NCBI GenBank assembly: GCA_963383645.1
Contig: OY726564.1
Span: 108,827,040 to 108,891,039, forward strand
DNA: 64,000 bases
From: Muscardinus avellanarius
Lineage: Eukaryota; Chordata; Mammalia; Rodentia; Gliridae
Direction: 5' to 3'
Shown in pieces: positions 25,295-36,062 of the stretch; position 1 is the stretch's first letter; every line of letters begins with the position of its first letter. The position numbers and the translations under genes are program-made. Below the pieces are notes generated by a model. The model did not search any database and was not told where the DNA came from. It saw only the letters and a list, made by a program, of their open reading frames with translations.

Positions 25295-25884
25295 ATGTAG
25301 AGAGATTTTCACAGAGCTAAATGTATTTTCTGCCAGAATTTCAAGTTTATATCTTTCACTTTATTTGGTATTAGAATGCACTTTCTTTAATAAAGTGATG
25401 GTAATAGTAGATGATAGATTCTTTTTTTCTCCCTCCAATGGCTTTCCTTGGCAATACAACGAATCCCTAAAATTGTATTGCTTCCGGAGTCTCCCACATC
25501 TCGGGGGTGGGGAAAGCAGGTAATGTTTTCTGGGTCTATGAAACCCCAAAGTCTGGAGCCACTGATTTAAACTCAGGTCTGTCCTTCTGGAAAAGTTGTG
25601 TGGAAATCACCTGTTGGCCTTAAGTGGGATACTGGGCTGCTGAAAAGAATGAGCTAATTGCAGTATTTGTAATTTGAGTCTTACAGGCTCATGTGTGTTG
25701 TTGCGTTGACCCAGTGCAAGCTGAGTCCCAGGCTTGTAGTAATACCTTAACTAAGACACAGGGGAGTCTTAGTTACAGGTCAGTCACAGTAACAGAGGAG
25801 CCTGGAGGCCCGATTCACCGGAGTTTAATGAGTTCTTCTCCAGTGATTGTGTAGTAGCTATTTTTTCCTCTCTCTTCTGTTTTT
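25295..25884 (+). other. Intergenic, unique
   Basis: Nothing recognised apart from scattered AT-rich sequence. Confidence 0.6.
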
Positions 25885-25950
25885 CTTTTTTCTTTGTGGT
25901 ACTGGGGATTGAACCCAGGGGTGTTCTACCTCTGAGTACATGCCTAACCC

Positions 25951-25953
25951 TAT

Positions 25954-25984
<31 letters not shown>

Positions 25985-25988
25985 TTTT
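25951..25988 (+). repeat. (TTTA)n microsatellite
   Basis: Nine TTTA units at the A-tail side of the inner SINE. Confidence 0.96.
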
Positions 25989-26170
25989 TGGTGGTACTGG
26001 GGTTCCTGGAAACTCTTCTGCCTCCGGGCTATACTCCCAGACCTACTTTATACTTTTTAAATTTGGAAACAGGGTCTCTTAAGCCAGCGCGGCAGGCTCG
26101 GAACCTGCGCGATCCTCCTGTCTCTGCTTCCCAAGTGTGGGGATTACAAGCGTGCGCCACCATGCCTGGC
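25989..26170 (-). mobile_element. B1-dID SINE, young subfamily, nested
   Basis: Antisense copy with GGTGGTACTGGGGTTCCTGG, GCCAGCGCGGCAGGCTCGGA and GCGTGCGCCACCATGCCTGG, inside the linker of the outer SINE. Confidence 0.9.
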
Positions 26171-26316
26171 AATCAACCCTTTTTATTTTTGAAACAGAGT
26201 CCCACTAAGTTGCAGAAGGCCTCACTAAGTTGCCAAGGCTGGCTGCTAACCCGTGATCCTTCTGTCTCAGCCCCCCAAGTTCTGGGATTGCAGGTGTACA
26301 CCACTGTACCTGACTG

Positions 26317-27330
26317 CGAAGTAGCTATTTTGGCATTAGGCAGAACACACATGTGCTCTGACAGTGTACTACAAAGGGCTTCTCTGAACCGTGAGAATTG
26401 GAGTTGGTATGGAATGGGGTGTGGGACAGGGAGGAAGGGACTTCACATCCCCACACCTCCCCAAACATGCCTCTTTCTTAATTTTCGCAGCATGTCGTCT
26501 ATGTCACACAGCGTTGGCTTTTACCTTGTCTTCTGTTCTGCTTATTATTCACAAATCTGATCTCCCTTAAAGAATGGGAGAACTCCATTCGAGTCTTGTT
26601 ATTAATTGATAATTTTTTTGTATACTCCATCTTTTCCGGAGGCCATTGGCCCATATTGATTCTACATATGTGGGAAAGATCTGAGGCACCTCATTTCCAG
26701 CTTTGGCTGTGCGACTGATGGATGGATGACAAGTTGAGGGGTGAGGGCCGAGCTCACAGCGCTGGGATCCCTGTTGGAGAGAGGAGCACCGGTGTTGACC
26801 TCCTCCTGGAGACGACTGACTTGTGCATGTGCATTAACCGTCTAATGATGCTAATGCTCTTTGAGAATTTAATGTGAAACATTATCATTATGGTTAATAC
26901 TAGTCTTCGGCTTAAGATTTTTTTTCCTCTGAGAGGAGAGGCAGAAAGATTATTTAAAGAAAGAGTGAATAGAGGGCTATGGTTTGTTCCTAATTCGTGA
27001 CTGACTTTGATCAGACTGGCATAAGTGTTGGGAGCGCGGTCTGAAAGTCCTGAAGGTAATTATTTCTACTCCAGGGCATGAAGTCTTCTCTTTCTCCTCC
27101 TTCCACTGGGGGAAAAAAGAAAAGAAAAAGCTAGGGAAGTTAATGCTCTTAAGAAATGAGAAGATCTCTATATGTCAGTCTGAAAATAATATTTCCTAAA
27201 GCTATTGCTACAAAAGAGGTCACATTGCATTCGAAGAGGACTAGCACAGGGCTAGTCTCAGTTTCTGACACCTTGCCATGGGAGAAGCCAGAAACTGGGG
27301 GAACCTATAGTGATTGTTTTTATTAATGTT
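26317..27330 (+). other. Intergenic, unique
   Basis: No repeats recognised. The stretch 26790-26960 is dense in TAAT cores and is flagged separately. Confidence 0.6.
26790..26960 (+). promoter_or_regulatory. Candidate conserved non-coding element
   Basis: Contains CATTAACCGTCTAATGATGC, TAATGCTCTTTGAGAATTTAATG and ATTATCATTATGGTTAATAC, a cluster of TAAT homeobox cores without repeat similarity. Function inferred. Confidence 0.35.
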
Positions 27331-27332
27331 CT

Positions 27333-27548
27333 ATTTTTTTTTGCAGTAATGAGGACTGAACCCAGGGGTATTATACCTCTGAGCTATACTCCCAGCCCTA
27401 TTTTATTCTTTTGTTTAATTATGAAACAGGGTCTCACTAACTTGCGGATGGCTTCACAAGTTGATGAAGCTGGCCGCAAACTTGTGATCCTCCTCTCTCA
27501 GCCTCCCAAGTACTGGGATTTTACAAGCATGGGCTACCATGCCTGGCT
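27333..27548 (-). mobile_element. B1-dID SINE
   Basis: Antisense dimer from GCAGTAATGAGGACTGAACC through linker to GGGCTACCATGCCTGGC. Diverged, with an extra T in GGGATTTTAC. Confidence 0.88.
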
Positions 27549-27659
27549 TCCAACTTTTTTTTTTTTTTGGTTGAAATTTTAAGAGTACAAGGATTCTGGA
27601 AGATCTGATACTCCTTGTCTACTTGCCTTTTTTCTACTTGGGCTAGTTACTGTTCTTCT

Positions 27660-28115
27660 GTAGCTATATTAGTTTCTGGTTGCTGCTGTAACAAATTACT
27701 TCAAACTTAGTGACGTCCACGGAGCACACACATATTCTCTTATTCTGGAGGCCAGCGATCTGAAAGCGGTCTTGGGGTGGGGGCTAACATCAAGGTATTG
27801 TTTGGGCTGGTTCCTCCTGGAGGGCCCCGAGGAGAATCCATCCTGTGCTCCAGCTTCTGGTGGCTTTTGCACTCACCATTCTGACTTCTGCTTTTGTTGC
27901 CACATGCCTTTTTCACTTCTCCATCAAATCTCCTTTTTACAAAGAACTTTCTAATTACAGCAGATCCACTGGATAATTCAGGATAATCTTCCTATCTCCA
28001 GATCCATAATTTAATTACATCTGTGAGGTCGCTTTTGCCATTTAAAGTAACACTCATAGGTCCCAGGGATTAGGGAACTGGGTACCTCTCAGGGAATTTT
28101 TTCAACCTGTCAAAA
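27660..28115 (+). mobile_element. Ancient eutherian repeat, LTR-like
   Basis: Pattern ATTAGTTTCTGGTTGCTGCTGTAACAAATTAC, TTCTGGAGGCCAGCGATCTG, CCAGCTTCTGGTGGC, TTTAATTACATCTGTGAGG, ending near TTTTTCAACCTGT. I know this as a widespread old family and cannot name the subfamily. The minus-strand copy at about 59.04-59.40 kb is related. Confidence 0.65.
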
Positions 28116-28569
28116 TATGCAACAGCCCTTTCCCCCCTTTTCCTTGCTAGCAGAAGCCTGATTTTGTACTGATGTCCCAAGGCCCTGGTTTTGGGGGACA
28201 GTGGTTCTTCTCAGGCCTGGAGGGAATCTGGGGTTATCATAACTCTTTCATTGCTCTTGCCCGGACCTGGTTAGGAGCATGGCAGAAAAACGGGGAAGTC
28301 TGCAGGAGGAGCAGATGGGGAGCAAATCACAATTAGGCTTCAAATGTGTGTGGCAGTAACAAGTGGAGATATGCCAAGCCATGCAGCTGAATTTGCTATC
28401 CTAATTTAAGAGAAATTAAGGGAAAGCCTTCAGAAAACCTGTCTTCTTACTTGTTGGAGGACAAAGGCCAAGCCACTTCATATATTTAAGGTTGTCTGTA
28501 AGATGGCTTCTGCCTAATTTCTCATTGAGTCTCTCCTATACCTAATACTTCAGTTGATATTGTTTTCCT
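28116..28569 (+). other. Intergenic, unique
   Basis: Nothing recognised. Confidence 0.55.
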
Positions 28570-29600
28570 TTCATTAGTTTTTATCAGTAAATTGTAATTA
28601 TACATGATAGTGGGATTCATAGTGATTTATTCACATATGCACAGTATATAATTTGTTCTATTCCATTCTCTCACACCCCTGCTTTTCTTCCCTCCTACCT
28701 TCCCTGATCCCCTTCCTCTTGTCTACCAGTCATTCTCCTATTATTCATTATATATTTTTCTTTTTTCTCTCTAACTTCACATTTGGGAGAAAATATGTGA
28801 CCCTGGACTTTCCGACACTGGCTGGTCTCACTTAGCATGATGCTCTCCAATTCCACCCACTTTCGTGCAAATGACATAATTCTTTTCTTATGGCTGAGTA
28901 AAATTCCACTGTGCATTTTGACCACATTTTCTTTGTTCATTCATGTGTTGCTGGACACCTAGGATGGTTCCATAACTTCGCTATTGTGAGTTGTGCTGTT
29001 ATAAATATGGGTAAGAAGAATAAATTATGCCATTTGCAGGAAAATGAATGAAAGTAGGGAATATTATAACAAGTGAAGTCAGCTAGTCTTGGAGAGTAAA
29101 GGGTCATATGTTTTCTTTCATATGTGGAAGCTAAAGAGAAAATAGAAAAAAATAAGGGACTTCAAGATAATGAGTAGGACTAGTAGAATGGTGGAAGGGG
29201 ATGTGAGGAGGGAGGAGAGGAAGAAAGTGAGCTCAAGGAAGGAAAAAGACCAAATCATATTATGTCCATAAATAAAGGCATTACTAACAACCTTGCTAAT
29301 ATGTCTGAGGACAAGGGTAGCAGGATAAGGTTAGTAGGAAACCATACCAAAAGATGTGTGCATATATATGTATCACTTTGAACCTCACTATGATATATAA
29401 TTATATTATACTAATAAAATTCTATAAAACTGATTAGATACACAAGGAAAAAATGAATGCATTACTATAGTATGCTGATTTTAAATCTTTTGGATAAATA
29501 TTATGAAGTGGCATAGCTGGATAGACTTTTGAGGAGACTCCATACTAATTTCTATAGTGGTTGTCCTAATCTATAATCCACCAACAATCTCTGTTCATGT
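28570..29600 (-). mobile_element. Old L1 3' part, interrupted
   Basis: Antisense L1: GTGACCCTGGACTTTCCGAC, CTTAGCATGATGCTCTCCAA, TTATGGCTGAGTAAAATTCC, GGTTCCATAACTTCGCTATTG to about 29010. It resumes at about 29465 with TTTTGGATAAATATTATGAAGTGG and CATACTAATTTCTATAGTGG. The gap is filled by a sense L1 fragment. Confidence 0.8.
29011..29455 (+). mobile_element. L1 3' end fragment nested in an antisense L1
   Basis: Sense L1: AATTATGCCATTTGCAGGAAAATG, GTGAAGTCAGCTAGTCTTGG, TCTTTCATATGTGGAAGCTA, a purine-rich run and TACTAATAAAATTC near the end. With its host L1 it forms an inverted repeat over the same L1 region. Confidence 0.75.
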
Positions 29601-30110
29601 TCTCTTGAGCTGGGATGCATCTCCTACTTTGCCTTCAAAATCCTGCTACATCAAGACCTGTGAAACCTCTTTCAATTTCTCTAGCTGAAATCCAATACAA
29701 CCTACACTGTGTTCCTAGATCACAGACTACCTTATACCTGACATAAATAAGTACCATATATAAGTATGCATATAAGTCAATATTCTCTAGACTGTAAGTT
29801 CCTGAAAGCAAGCAAAAGGCCACAGTTCATTGATCTGTAAGGGAAGAAGAGACTAGGTGAGATACTAAAACCCAGCATCCCCACTCAATTTGTTTGCTAC
29901 TCCTGCTTTTGAGGCGGAGATGCCTGAGGATGAGGCCAGATTACAGTACACTGTTTCTTACCACGTGGAACCCATGGCCTGGGTGAGCTGGCTTCACCAT
30001 GTGGGTCACAGCAACCCCAATCATGCATCCTCAAGAGCTCAAGGACTGGACTAGACACTGCCTTCCCTGGTCTTTTTGTTCTGAGGCTGGTACCTAGGCA
30101 TTGATGACTC
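29601..30110 (+). other. Intergenic, with an L2-like end
   Basis: CTCTAGACTGTAAGTTCCTG at about 29787 resembles an L2 3' end. The rest is unrecognised. Confidence 0.45.
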
Positions 30111-30114
30111 AGAT

Positions 30115-30540
30115 GGTAATACATGTCCCCTCAAGAGCTCATGTATTAATGTTCAGTGTTGATGCAATCAAGCAGAGGACTGTAATTCTGTCAGTGTGTA
30201 AATCCATCCTGATGGGTTTACTGGGCGGTCACCTAGGCAGGTGGAATGTGGCTGGAGAAGTTGGGCTCCTGAGGGTGTAGCCTTAGGGACTGTGCTTTTG
30301 TCTTTGAAGCCCTTTGCTTGTTTGATCTCTTTCTTGCCTCTGGTGCCCATGATGTGAGAGCAGAGCCCTTTCCCTTTCTGTCTCTGCTTCCAACTGGCAT
30401 GATCTGAGCTCTGCAGACCCAGCTTCATATGGACTGAACCCTGAAATATCCAAAATATCTGAGCAAATAAACCTTTCTTTTTCTAAGTTGTGTGGTCAGT
30501 CTTTTTGTATTATGCAGTGAGAATGTTGACCGAGACAAAG
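30115..30540 (+). mobile_element. MaLR-like LTR relic (family with 5 copies here)
   Basis: Starts ACATGTCCCCTCAAGAGCTC and ends near CAAATAAACCTTTC, TTTTTCTAAGTTGTG and a GAATGTTGACCGAGAC tail. Related copies lie at 38.5, 48.2, 53.5 and 63.85 kb. Similar to ERVL-MaLR LTRs by memory. Confidence 0.55.
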
Positions 30541-31079
30541 GTATAAGGACAGCTGGAGCTAACCGGGAGGAAAGCAGAGCCGAGAGCCCAGCTAGCCTAA
30601 GTCATACTCCCGAGGCGTTTGAGGTAGCATTCGTAGGAAGCCAGGGGCTTCGTTTACCATCCTAACCAAACAAGGGAACACAATCTGGAAGTAAAGCCAG
30701 GGATTAAATAAGGCAAGTAGAGAGCAGGTTGGGGATGCAAGAGGACCTGACTTCTTGCTCTTTGCACAGAATGTCCCACCCAGAATTCTGACCCAGTAGC
30801 AGCTCAAGCCATGTTCTGCATCCACGTGCCTCCTCCTTGGGGGTAAACACAGTGGGGAAAGCCCTGACCTCCACCACCTGCCAGAGCCTGCCCTGTATCT
30901 AGTGCTGCTTTGTGCCTGAGGGATGCCAAATGAGGGTTCATTTGATTTACTGAACTGGATAAAGTCTCAGGCCCACACATACATTCCCAATGAAGAGTAT
31001 CAGAGTTTACTTTGTATCAATGACAAGTAAGATTAAAACTAAGAGGTTTTCCCTGGAATCCTAGTAAAACACATGGTAT
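30541..31079 (+). other. Intergenic, unique
   Basis: Nothing recognised. Confidence 0.55.
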
Positions 31080-31265
31080 AGTATACTGTGTAAGCTGCGT
31101 GACCTTGAATGAGTTAAATCCAGAGGCCCCCATTTCTTTATCCATGAAGTAGTAATGTTTCTTACCTGATGGTATTTTTTAGTATTGATTAAATGAGTTA
31201 ATACTTGTAAATGCCTATAACAGTGCCGAGTGAATAGTGAATGTTGGATAAATTCTAGGTATTTT
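31080..31265 (+). mobile_element. MIR
   Basis: GCTGCGTGACCTTGAATGAG, CATTTCTTTATCCATGAAGTAG, ATTGATTAAATGAGTTAATAC and CAGTGCCGAGTGAATAGTGA follow the MIR order. Confidence 0.8.
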
Positions 31266-31775
31266 ATAAAGGTGAGAAAGCGTTGAAGTCACAGAGAAGC
31301 TGTCAGGGAACACCTTTCAGCCTCTGTATACCCAAGAAGGTTTGAAATTCCTAAGAAAGAAATCTATAGCATTCTCAGCTTCTTTTACCACAGTCTTGCT
31401 TTCTGCCTTACAGACGGGGTCCTGGCACCGTAAATGACCCATCTCATCCAGAGGGGAAATCTTATGGGAACTGGTTATGGGCTTGTTATTTAGGCAGCTG
31501 CTTTTTGGCGTGATCCCAAGTGAAATGTTTGAGCTGGCTCATTTCTCGGGCTCAGAGGTCACCTGGTGAGTGTGAACTTTCATGGTTCTGAGATGCTCAG
31601 CTGGAATTTCTGGCCTGCCTCACACCAAGCAGGTGGTTTGGGACCAAAGGTCACAATAGTTGGCAACAGTGGTTGTTGGAAGGTTACCAAGGCCCAAGAA
31701 CATTCTCATCAGTTGTGTGTGTGTGTGCTCTTTCCAGATGGGTAAAGATAAGTCTTATTGGGAATCTTTTTAAAT
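31266..31775 (+). other. Intergenic, unique
   Basis: Nothing recognised except a short GT run near 31715. Confidence 0.55.
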
Positions 31776-31848
31776 TTTTTTTGGTCACTGGAGATCGAAC
31801 CCAGGGGCATTCAAAGCTAGAACACCGTCCCCCCCTTTTTTAAAAAAA

Positions 31849-31849
31849 T

Positions 31850-31884
<35 letters not shown>

Positions 31885-31885
31885 T
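31849..31885 (+). repeat. (TTTA)n microsatellite
   Basis: Nine TTTA units in the linker of the split SINE. Confidence 0.95.
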
Positions 31886-31899
31886 ATTTTTGAAACAGG

Positions 31900-31915
31900 G
31901 CCTTCCTACATTTCT
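31900..31915 (+). repeat. Target-site duplication of copy C, left
   Basis: GCCTTCCTACATTTCT, repeated exactly at 34686-34701. Confidence 0.93.
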
Positions 31916-32254
31916 TTTTTTTTTTTTTAATTTTATTTTATTGGTGCACTGTATTCATACATCATAGTGGGATACAAACTTTTGTAGACATACATGCACA
32001 CATCACCCAGTCAGCCCCCACCCGATCCCCACCCCATTCTCTCCCCATCCCTCCCTCCCATGCTTGGCTTAGTGGTTGACATCTAGTATTATAGCAATTT
32101 ATCCAAAATTAAAAATGATAATCTCACATAACAGTTTCATTTGTCTGATACCAAGCTTTTGATGACTTAAAGATAACATTTCAATATTTCTTTTTGCTTT
32201 CTTTCTTACCAGGGAATATTTTTTTCTTTTTTTTAGGTGAAACTATCATATATT

Positions 32255-32965
32255 TATTTTTCAGAAAAAAATCTATCCTGATATGGAATATGGACTCTAG
32301 ATACCCAAAACAATCTCGAAGCAAAAACAAAGCTAGAAGATGTATATTTTCTGATTTCAAACCATATAAAGCTATAATAATTGAAACAGTGTAGTACTGT
32401 TCTAAAGGCAGATATATAGACTATTGGAGTTAAATACAAGCCTAGAGCTAACTTCTTCCCTATATTGTCAAGTTATTTTTGACAAGGTTTCCACGAAGAT
32501 TTGGTGGTGGAAATAATAATCTTTTAACTAAATATTGTTGAAAAATAATAATTACATGGAAAAGAATAAAATTGGACCCTTACCTAATCCCACATACAAG
32601 TATTAACTCAAACTAGATAAAAGACCTAAATATAAATCTTAAGACTATAAACTTTTAGGAGAAAATCTGGGTCATAAAACCTCACAACATTGAAATTGGC
32701 AGTGATTTTTTGGATATGATTTCAATGGCACAGGCAACAGAAGAATATACAAACTCCCTAAAAAATAAAAGAAAATATTGTATATCCAAAGACAATGTAA
32801 ACAGAGTTAAAAGTTACTAATAGAATTGGATAAAATATTTCCAAATGCTATATCTGAAGGTATATTAATATTCCAACTACAAATCCTAAAAATTAACAAC
32901 AATAAAGGCAAACAATACCATTTAGAGATAGGTAAAAGACTAACATAAATAATGAATCTCCACAG
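32255..32965 (+). pseudogene. Inverted L1 ORF2 C-terminal remnant in copy C
   Basis: Plus-strand reading near 32575 gives DPYLIPHTSINSN, TAG, IKDLNI, so the same stop as in copies A and B. Opposite to copy C's ORF1. No open frame. Confidence 0.87.
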
Positions 32966-32975
32966 ATAACCAATC

Positions 32976-33893
32976 TTAGTTGTCTGTTGGGTGGAAACTC
33001 TTGTTTCTCTGGTTCTGGTGAGTGTTACCTATTTCTTCTTTGTAGTTAATCTCTTTGAGTATTTTCTCTAGCGCTGGTTTTGAAGACATAAATTCCTTCA
33101 GTTTCTGTTTGTCATGGAAGCTTCTTATTTCTCCATCTAATTTGATAGAAAGTTTTGCTGGATAGGAAATTTTTGGCTGGAAGTTGTTTTCTTTCAGAGT
33201 TTGGAATATGTTACTCCAAGCCCTTCTGGCTCTCATGACTTGGTTTGGGAAGTCTGGAGTGATTCTAATTGGTTTGCCTCTGAATGTCACTTGGCCCTTT
33301 GTTTTTGTTGCCTTTAAGATTCTCTGCTTGGCTTCCACATTGGTCATTTTGACAATTATGTGGCGTGGGGATCCTCTTCTCCGATCCTGTCTAAAGGGAG
33401 TTCTATAAGTTTCCTGGATCTGTGTATCAACCTCTTGCTCTATATTTGGAAAATTTTCTGCTATTACTTCCTTGAAGAGATTGTTGATCCCTTTGGTATC
33501 ACTTTCTTTTCCCTCCTCTATTCCAATTATTCTTAGGTTAGCTCTCTTAAGATGGGCCCATATTTCTTCAATGTCAGATTCCTGCTGTTGGATATCTTTT
33601 TCTAGATTAGAAACTATGCATTCATTTTTGGATTGCTCATCTTCTAAGAGCGAGATTCTGTTCTCCATGTGGTCTAATCGGTTGTTTGTGCTTTGAATTG
33701 AGGCCTTTACTTCATTAATTGCATCCTTTATCTCTTTTTGGCTCTCTCTGAGTTCTTTTCGAAGCACCTCTATTATTTCTACAGTTATTTTCCTGATTTG
33801 ATCTTCTAGAAATCTCTGATTTTCTGTTTTATCAGGTTCTGATGTTGCGGGGTTGTGCACATTCATTACTTCAGTGTTATTCCTCTTTCCCAT
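32976..33893 (-). CDS. L1 ORF1p-type protein, copy C (305 aa)
   Basis: Intact ORF1. I choose the ATG at 33893 (MGKRNNTEVMNVHNPATSEP) over an in-frame GTG 45 nt upstream. Coiled coil, RANLRIIGIEEG RRM start, SPRHIIVKMTNVEAKQRIL and FQPKISYPAKLSI are all present. Ends GNTHQNQRNKSFHPTDN. About 95 percent or more identical to copies A and B by eye. Confidence 0.9.
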   Translation of the reverse strand: MGKRNNTEVMNVHNPATSEPDKTENQRFLEDQIRKITVEIIEVLRKELRESQKEIKDAINEVKASIQSTNNRLDHMENRISLLEDEQSKNECIVSNLEKDIQQQESDIEEIWAHLKRANLRIIGIEEGKESDTKGINNLFKEVIAENFPNIEQEVDTQIQETYRTPFRQDRRRGSPRHIIVKMTNVEAKQRILKATKTKGQVTFRGKPIRITPDFPNQVMRARRAWSNIFQTLKENNFQPKISYPAKLSIKLDGEIRSFHDKQKLKEFMSSKPALEKILKEINYKEEIGNTHQNQRNKSFHPTDN

Positions 33894-34685
33894 GATTTCG
33901 GAGGTTTGTGCCTTCTCTGGGTTCTTCCCTTGGGTCACTATGGCTTCACTTAGGGTGCTATGGATCTCGAGTCTGTATTATCTCAGACCCTACTACTCCT
34001 TTACTGGGTTGTATCACAGAGTCTCCGACCCAGGGAGTCGATAGAGGCTGCTTTAAACTATGGGGGGTGCCAGGTTGCACGCTCTCCTATGGTGTGATAT
34101 CTCTGCCACCACCACTCCCTCACTGGGTCAAGTCCCAGGAGGCACAATACTGGGATTTCTCCTCTGTGGCCCGCAATTTGACTCACTGTTCTTGAGTACG
34201 CAGATGTAGCTGTACTGGACTCGGTGAATTCACTGCTGCTGCCGCCGCCGGTGGCAATATGGCGCCTCTGCCACGCCCTCGGCCATGAGGCTGGCGTATT
34301 TTTTCTTCTCTGGTTTTGATTTCCACTCTGAATCCCTGCAGCGTGTGCTGAGCTCAGCCACTGGGAGCTTTAAATGCTGTCTGCGCCGAAAGATCCCGCC
34401 TGGCTGTTCCGCAGCGGCTCACCTGGCTTGCTGTAGTCGTCCGTTGAGTTCGCCGCTGCCGCCGGCAGTATGGCGCTGCTGCCGCGTCCTCGGGCGCGTG
34501 TGTCTCCTCTGTGGCCCTGAGCTCTGTTCTCAGTCCGCTTTCTCTCTGGAGCCTGGTGGTTTTTTTGTTTTTCTGGTGATGGTGTTTTCTGGCTATGAAA
34601 GGCGCTCTTTTTGTGGTAATGGAGATTGGTTGTTAGCGGGACTCTTAAGCCCCGCTTTTCTCGGTCGCCATCTTCCCGGAAGTCC

Positions 34686-34701
34686 GCCTTCCTACATTTC
34701 T
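34686..34701 (+). repeat. Target-site duplication of copy C, right
   Basis: GCCTTCCTACATTTCT, partner of 31900-31915. Confidence 0.93.
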
Positions 34702-34803
34702 AAGGGGCTCACTGATTTGCTGATGTTGACCGTGAACCGTGATCTTCCGGTTTCAGTCTCTCCAGTGTTGGGATTACAGGTGTGTGTTACCATGCCCGGC
34801 CCC

Positions 34804-35640
34804 CTGGGAATTTTTGAAGCAGCATTTCCTTCCCAATTTGCCTGGTTTTCCTTGTTTGGGATTTTGGTTTGGGGATTAGCACTTCGGGGGTGTTTGCAAT
34901 GCAGTCTTCTGGTCTTTTCTCAATCCTGTAATGCCTGACCAGTTAGAACTTGGACCCAGGAGTCCTGCATGCCCTTCTGACTATTGTATTTATATTTCTA
35001 ACTCTCGTATTTAGATTTCCCACTGAATTTCCCCTTATTTCTCTGGTGATCATCCCTGAGAAGTGAAAGAGATTCATCCTGATAGGCATCTAGCAGAGGC
35101 TGAGGGACTCTCCAGTAAATAAAGATTCTCCTTTTAATATCTGATTAATTCCTCTTCTCCCACATTCTAGCATCAACAACTCCTGCTGCTTTCTGAATTC
35201 CAAGAGGGGGATTTATTTTGGAATTAGAAAAGCAAATCAATGCTTAGAGCCTCCCCTTCTTTGAACTCTATTTCATTGGATCTGTTATAATCTTTTATTT
35301 CCCATGATGGATTTTACATAAGGATATTCATTCAACAAATATTTACCAAGTATGTACTGAGGACAAGGCCTAGTTCTAGGCACTGAAGGGGAATACAAAA
35401 TTTATCTCTCCAGCTCTATTGACACAAAATAATCTAATAAGGAAGATTAGACTTATGTAAAGTGAAAGTAAGGTGATGATGACATCAGGTAATAAAGAGC
35501 CACAGAAATGACACGGCTGGGATGCTTTGAGAGGAGGGAGCATCACATCCAGCTGAATGGGGGGGGTTGTTGGTGAGAGCTTCCTGGAAGAGGTGCCTCT
35601 TCCTTCCTTCCTTCCCTCCTTCTTTCTCTTTCTAATTTTC
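34804..35640 (+). other. Intergenic with an L2 fragment
   Basis: Mostly unique. L2-like 3' end at about 35315-35480 (TTCATTCAACAAATATTTACC, CTAGTTCTAGGCACTG). Ends in CCTT and T-rich runs before a SINE. Confidence 0.6.
35315..35480 (+). mobile_element. L2 3' end fragment
   Basis: ATTCATTCAACAAATATTTA followed by TAGTTCTAGGCACTGAAGGGGAATAC, a typical L2 end. Confidence 0.75.
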
Positions 35641-35654
35641 TTCTTCTCTTCTCT

Positions 35655-36062
35655 TTTTTTCTTTCATGGTACTAGAAATTGAACCCAGGGACATTCTACC
35701 TCTGATCTGTACCCCCAGCCTATTTTATTATAATTTATTTTTATTTTTTGCAGTACTGGGAATCTAACCCAGGGGCATTCTACCTCCAAGCTATACCCTC
35801 AGCTCTACTGTTTGTTTATTCTTTATTTGGAAACAAGGTTTCACTGAGTTGCAGAGAGCCTCACTAAGTAGCTGAGGCTGTCTGCAAACAACAATCTTCC
35901 TGTTTCAGCCTCCCAAATACTGGGATTATAAGTGTGTGCCACCATGCCCACGGCTAATTTTTTTTTTGAACCAGGGTCTCACTAAGTTGCTGAGGGCCTG
36001 GCTAAGTTGTGGAGGCTGACCTTGAACTTGTGATCCTCCTGTTTCACCTTCATGTACCAGGG
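35655..36062 (-). mobile_element. Older B1-dID SINE split by another SINE
   Basis: ID half at 35666-35725 (GGTACTAGAAATTGAACCCA) and B1 half at 35955-36062 (GAACCAGGGTCTCACTAAGT). The break is in the A-rich linker. Confidence 0.85.
35745..35953 (-). mobile_element. B1-dID SINE, nested
   Basis: Antisense dimer GCAGTACTGGGAATCTAACC to GTGTGTGCCACCATGCCCAC, lying in the linker of the outer SINE. Confidence 0.88.

Larger units (their letters stand above)
25885..26316 (-). mobile_element. Older B1-dID SINE split by a younger SINE
   Basis: Outer antisense copy: ID half at 25893-25950 (GGTACTGGGGATTGAACCCA) and B1 half at 26173-26316 (TTTTGAAACAGAGTCCCACT to ACTGTACCTGAC). The break is in the A-rich linker. 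Confidence 0.88.
31916..34685 (-). mobile_element. Half-LINE copy C (HAL1-like), near full length
   Basis: About 2.77 kb on the minus strand. 5' UTR 34685-33894 with the AAGATGGCGACC start motif (near 34665 on the opposite strand), ORF1 33893-32976, inverted ORF2 remnant about 32965-32255, and a 3' UTR with G-rich tract and A-rich tail. A perfect 16-bp duplication flanks it. Same architecture as copies A and B, so this is a family property. Confidence 0.92.
31776..34803 (-). mobile_element. Older B1-dID SINE split by half-LINE copy C
   Basis: ID half at 31776-31845 (GGTCACTGGAGATCGAACCC), linker with a TTTA repeat, start of the B1 half to 31915, then copy C. The B1 half resumes at 34686 and ends TGTTACCATGCCCGGCC at 34801. 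Removing copy C and one target duplication restores a contiguous SINE. Confidence 0.87.

Noticed and set aside
25940..26560. 206-aa open frame
   Set aside because: It is composed of antisense SINE sequence; the GSLKPARQARNLRDPPVSAS-type peptide recurs at every SINE.
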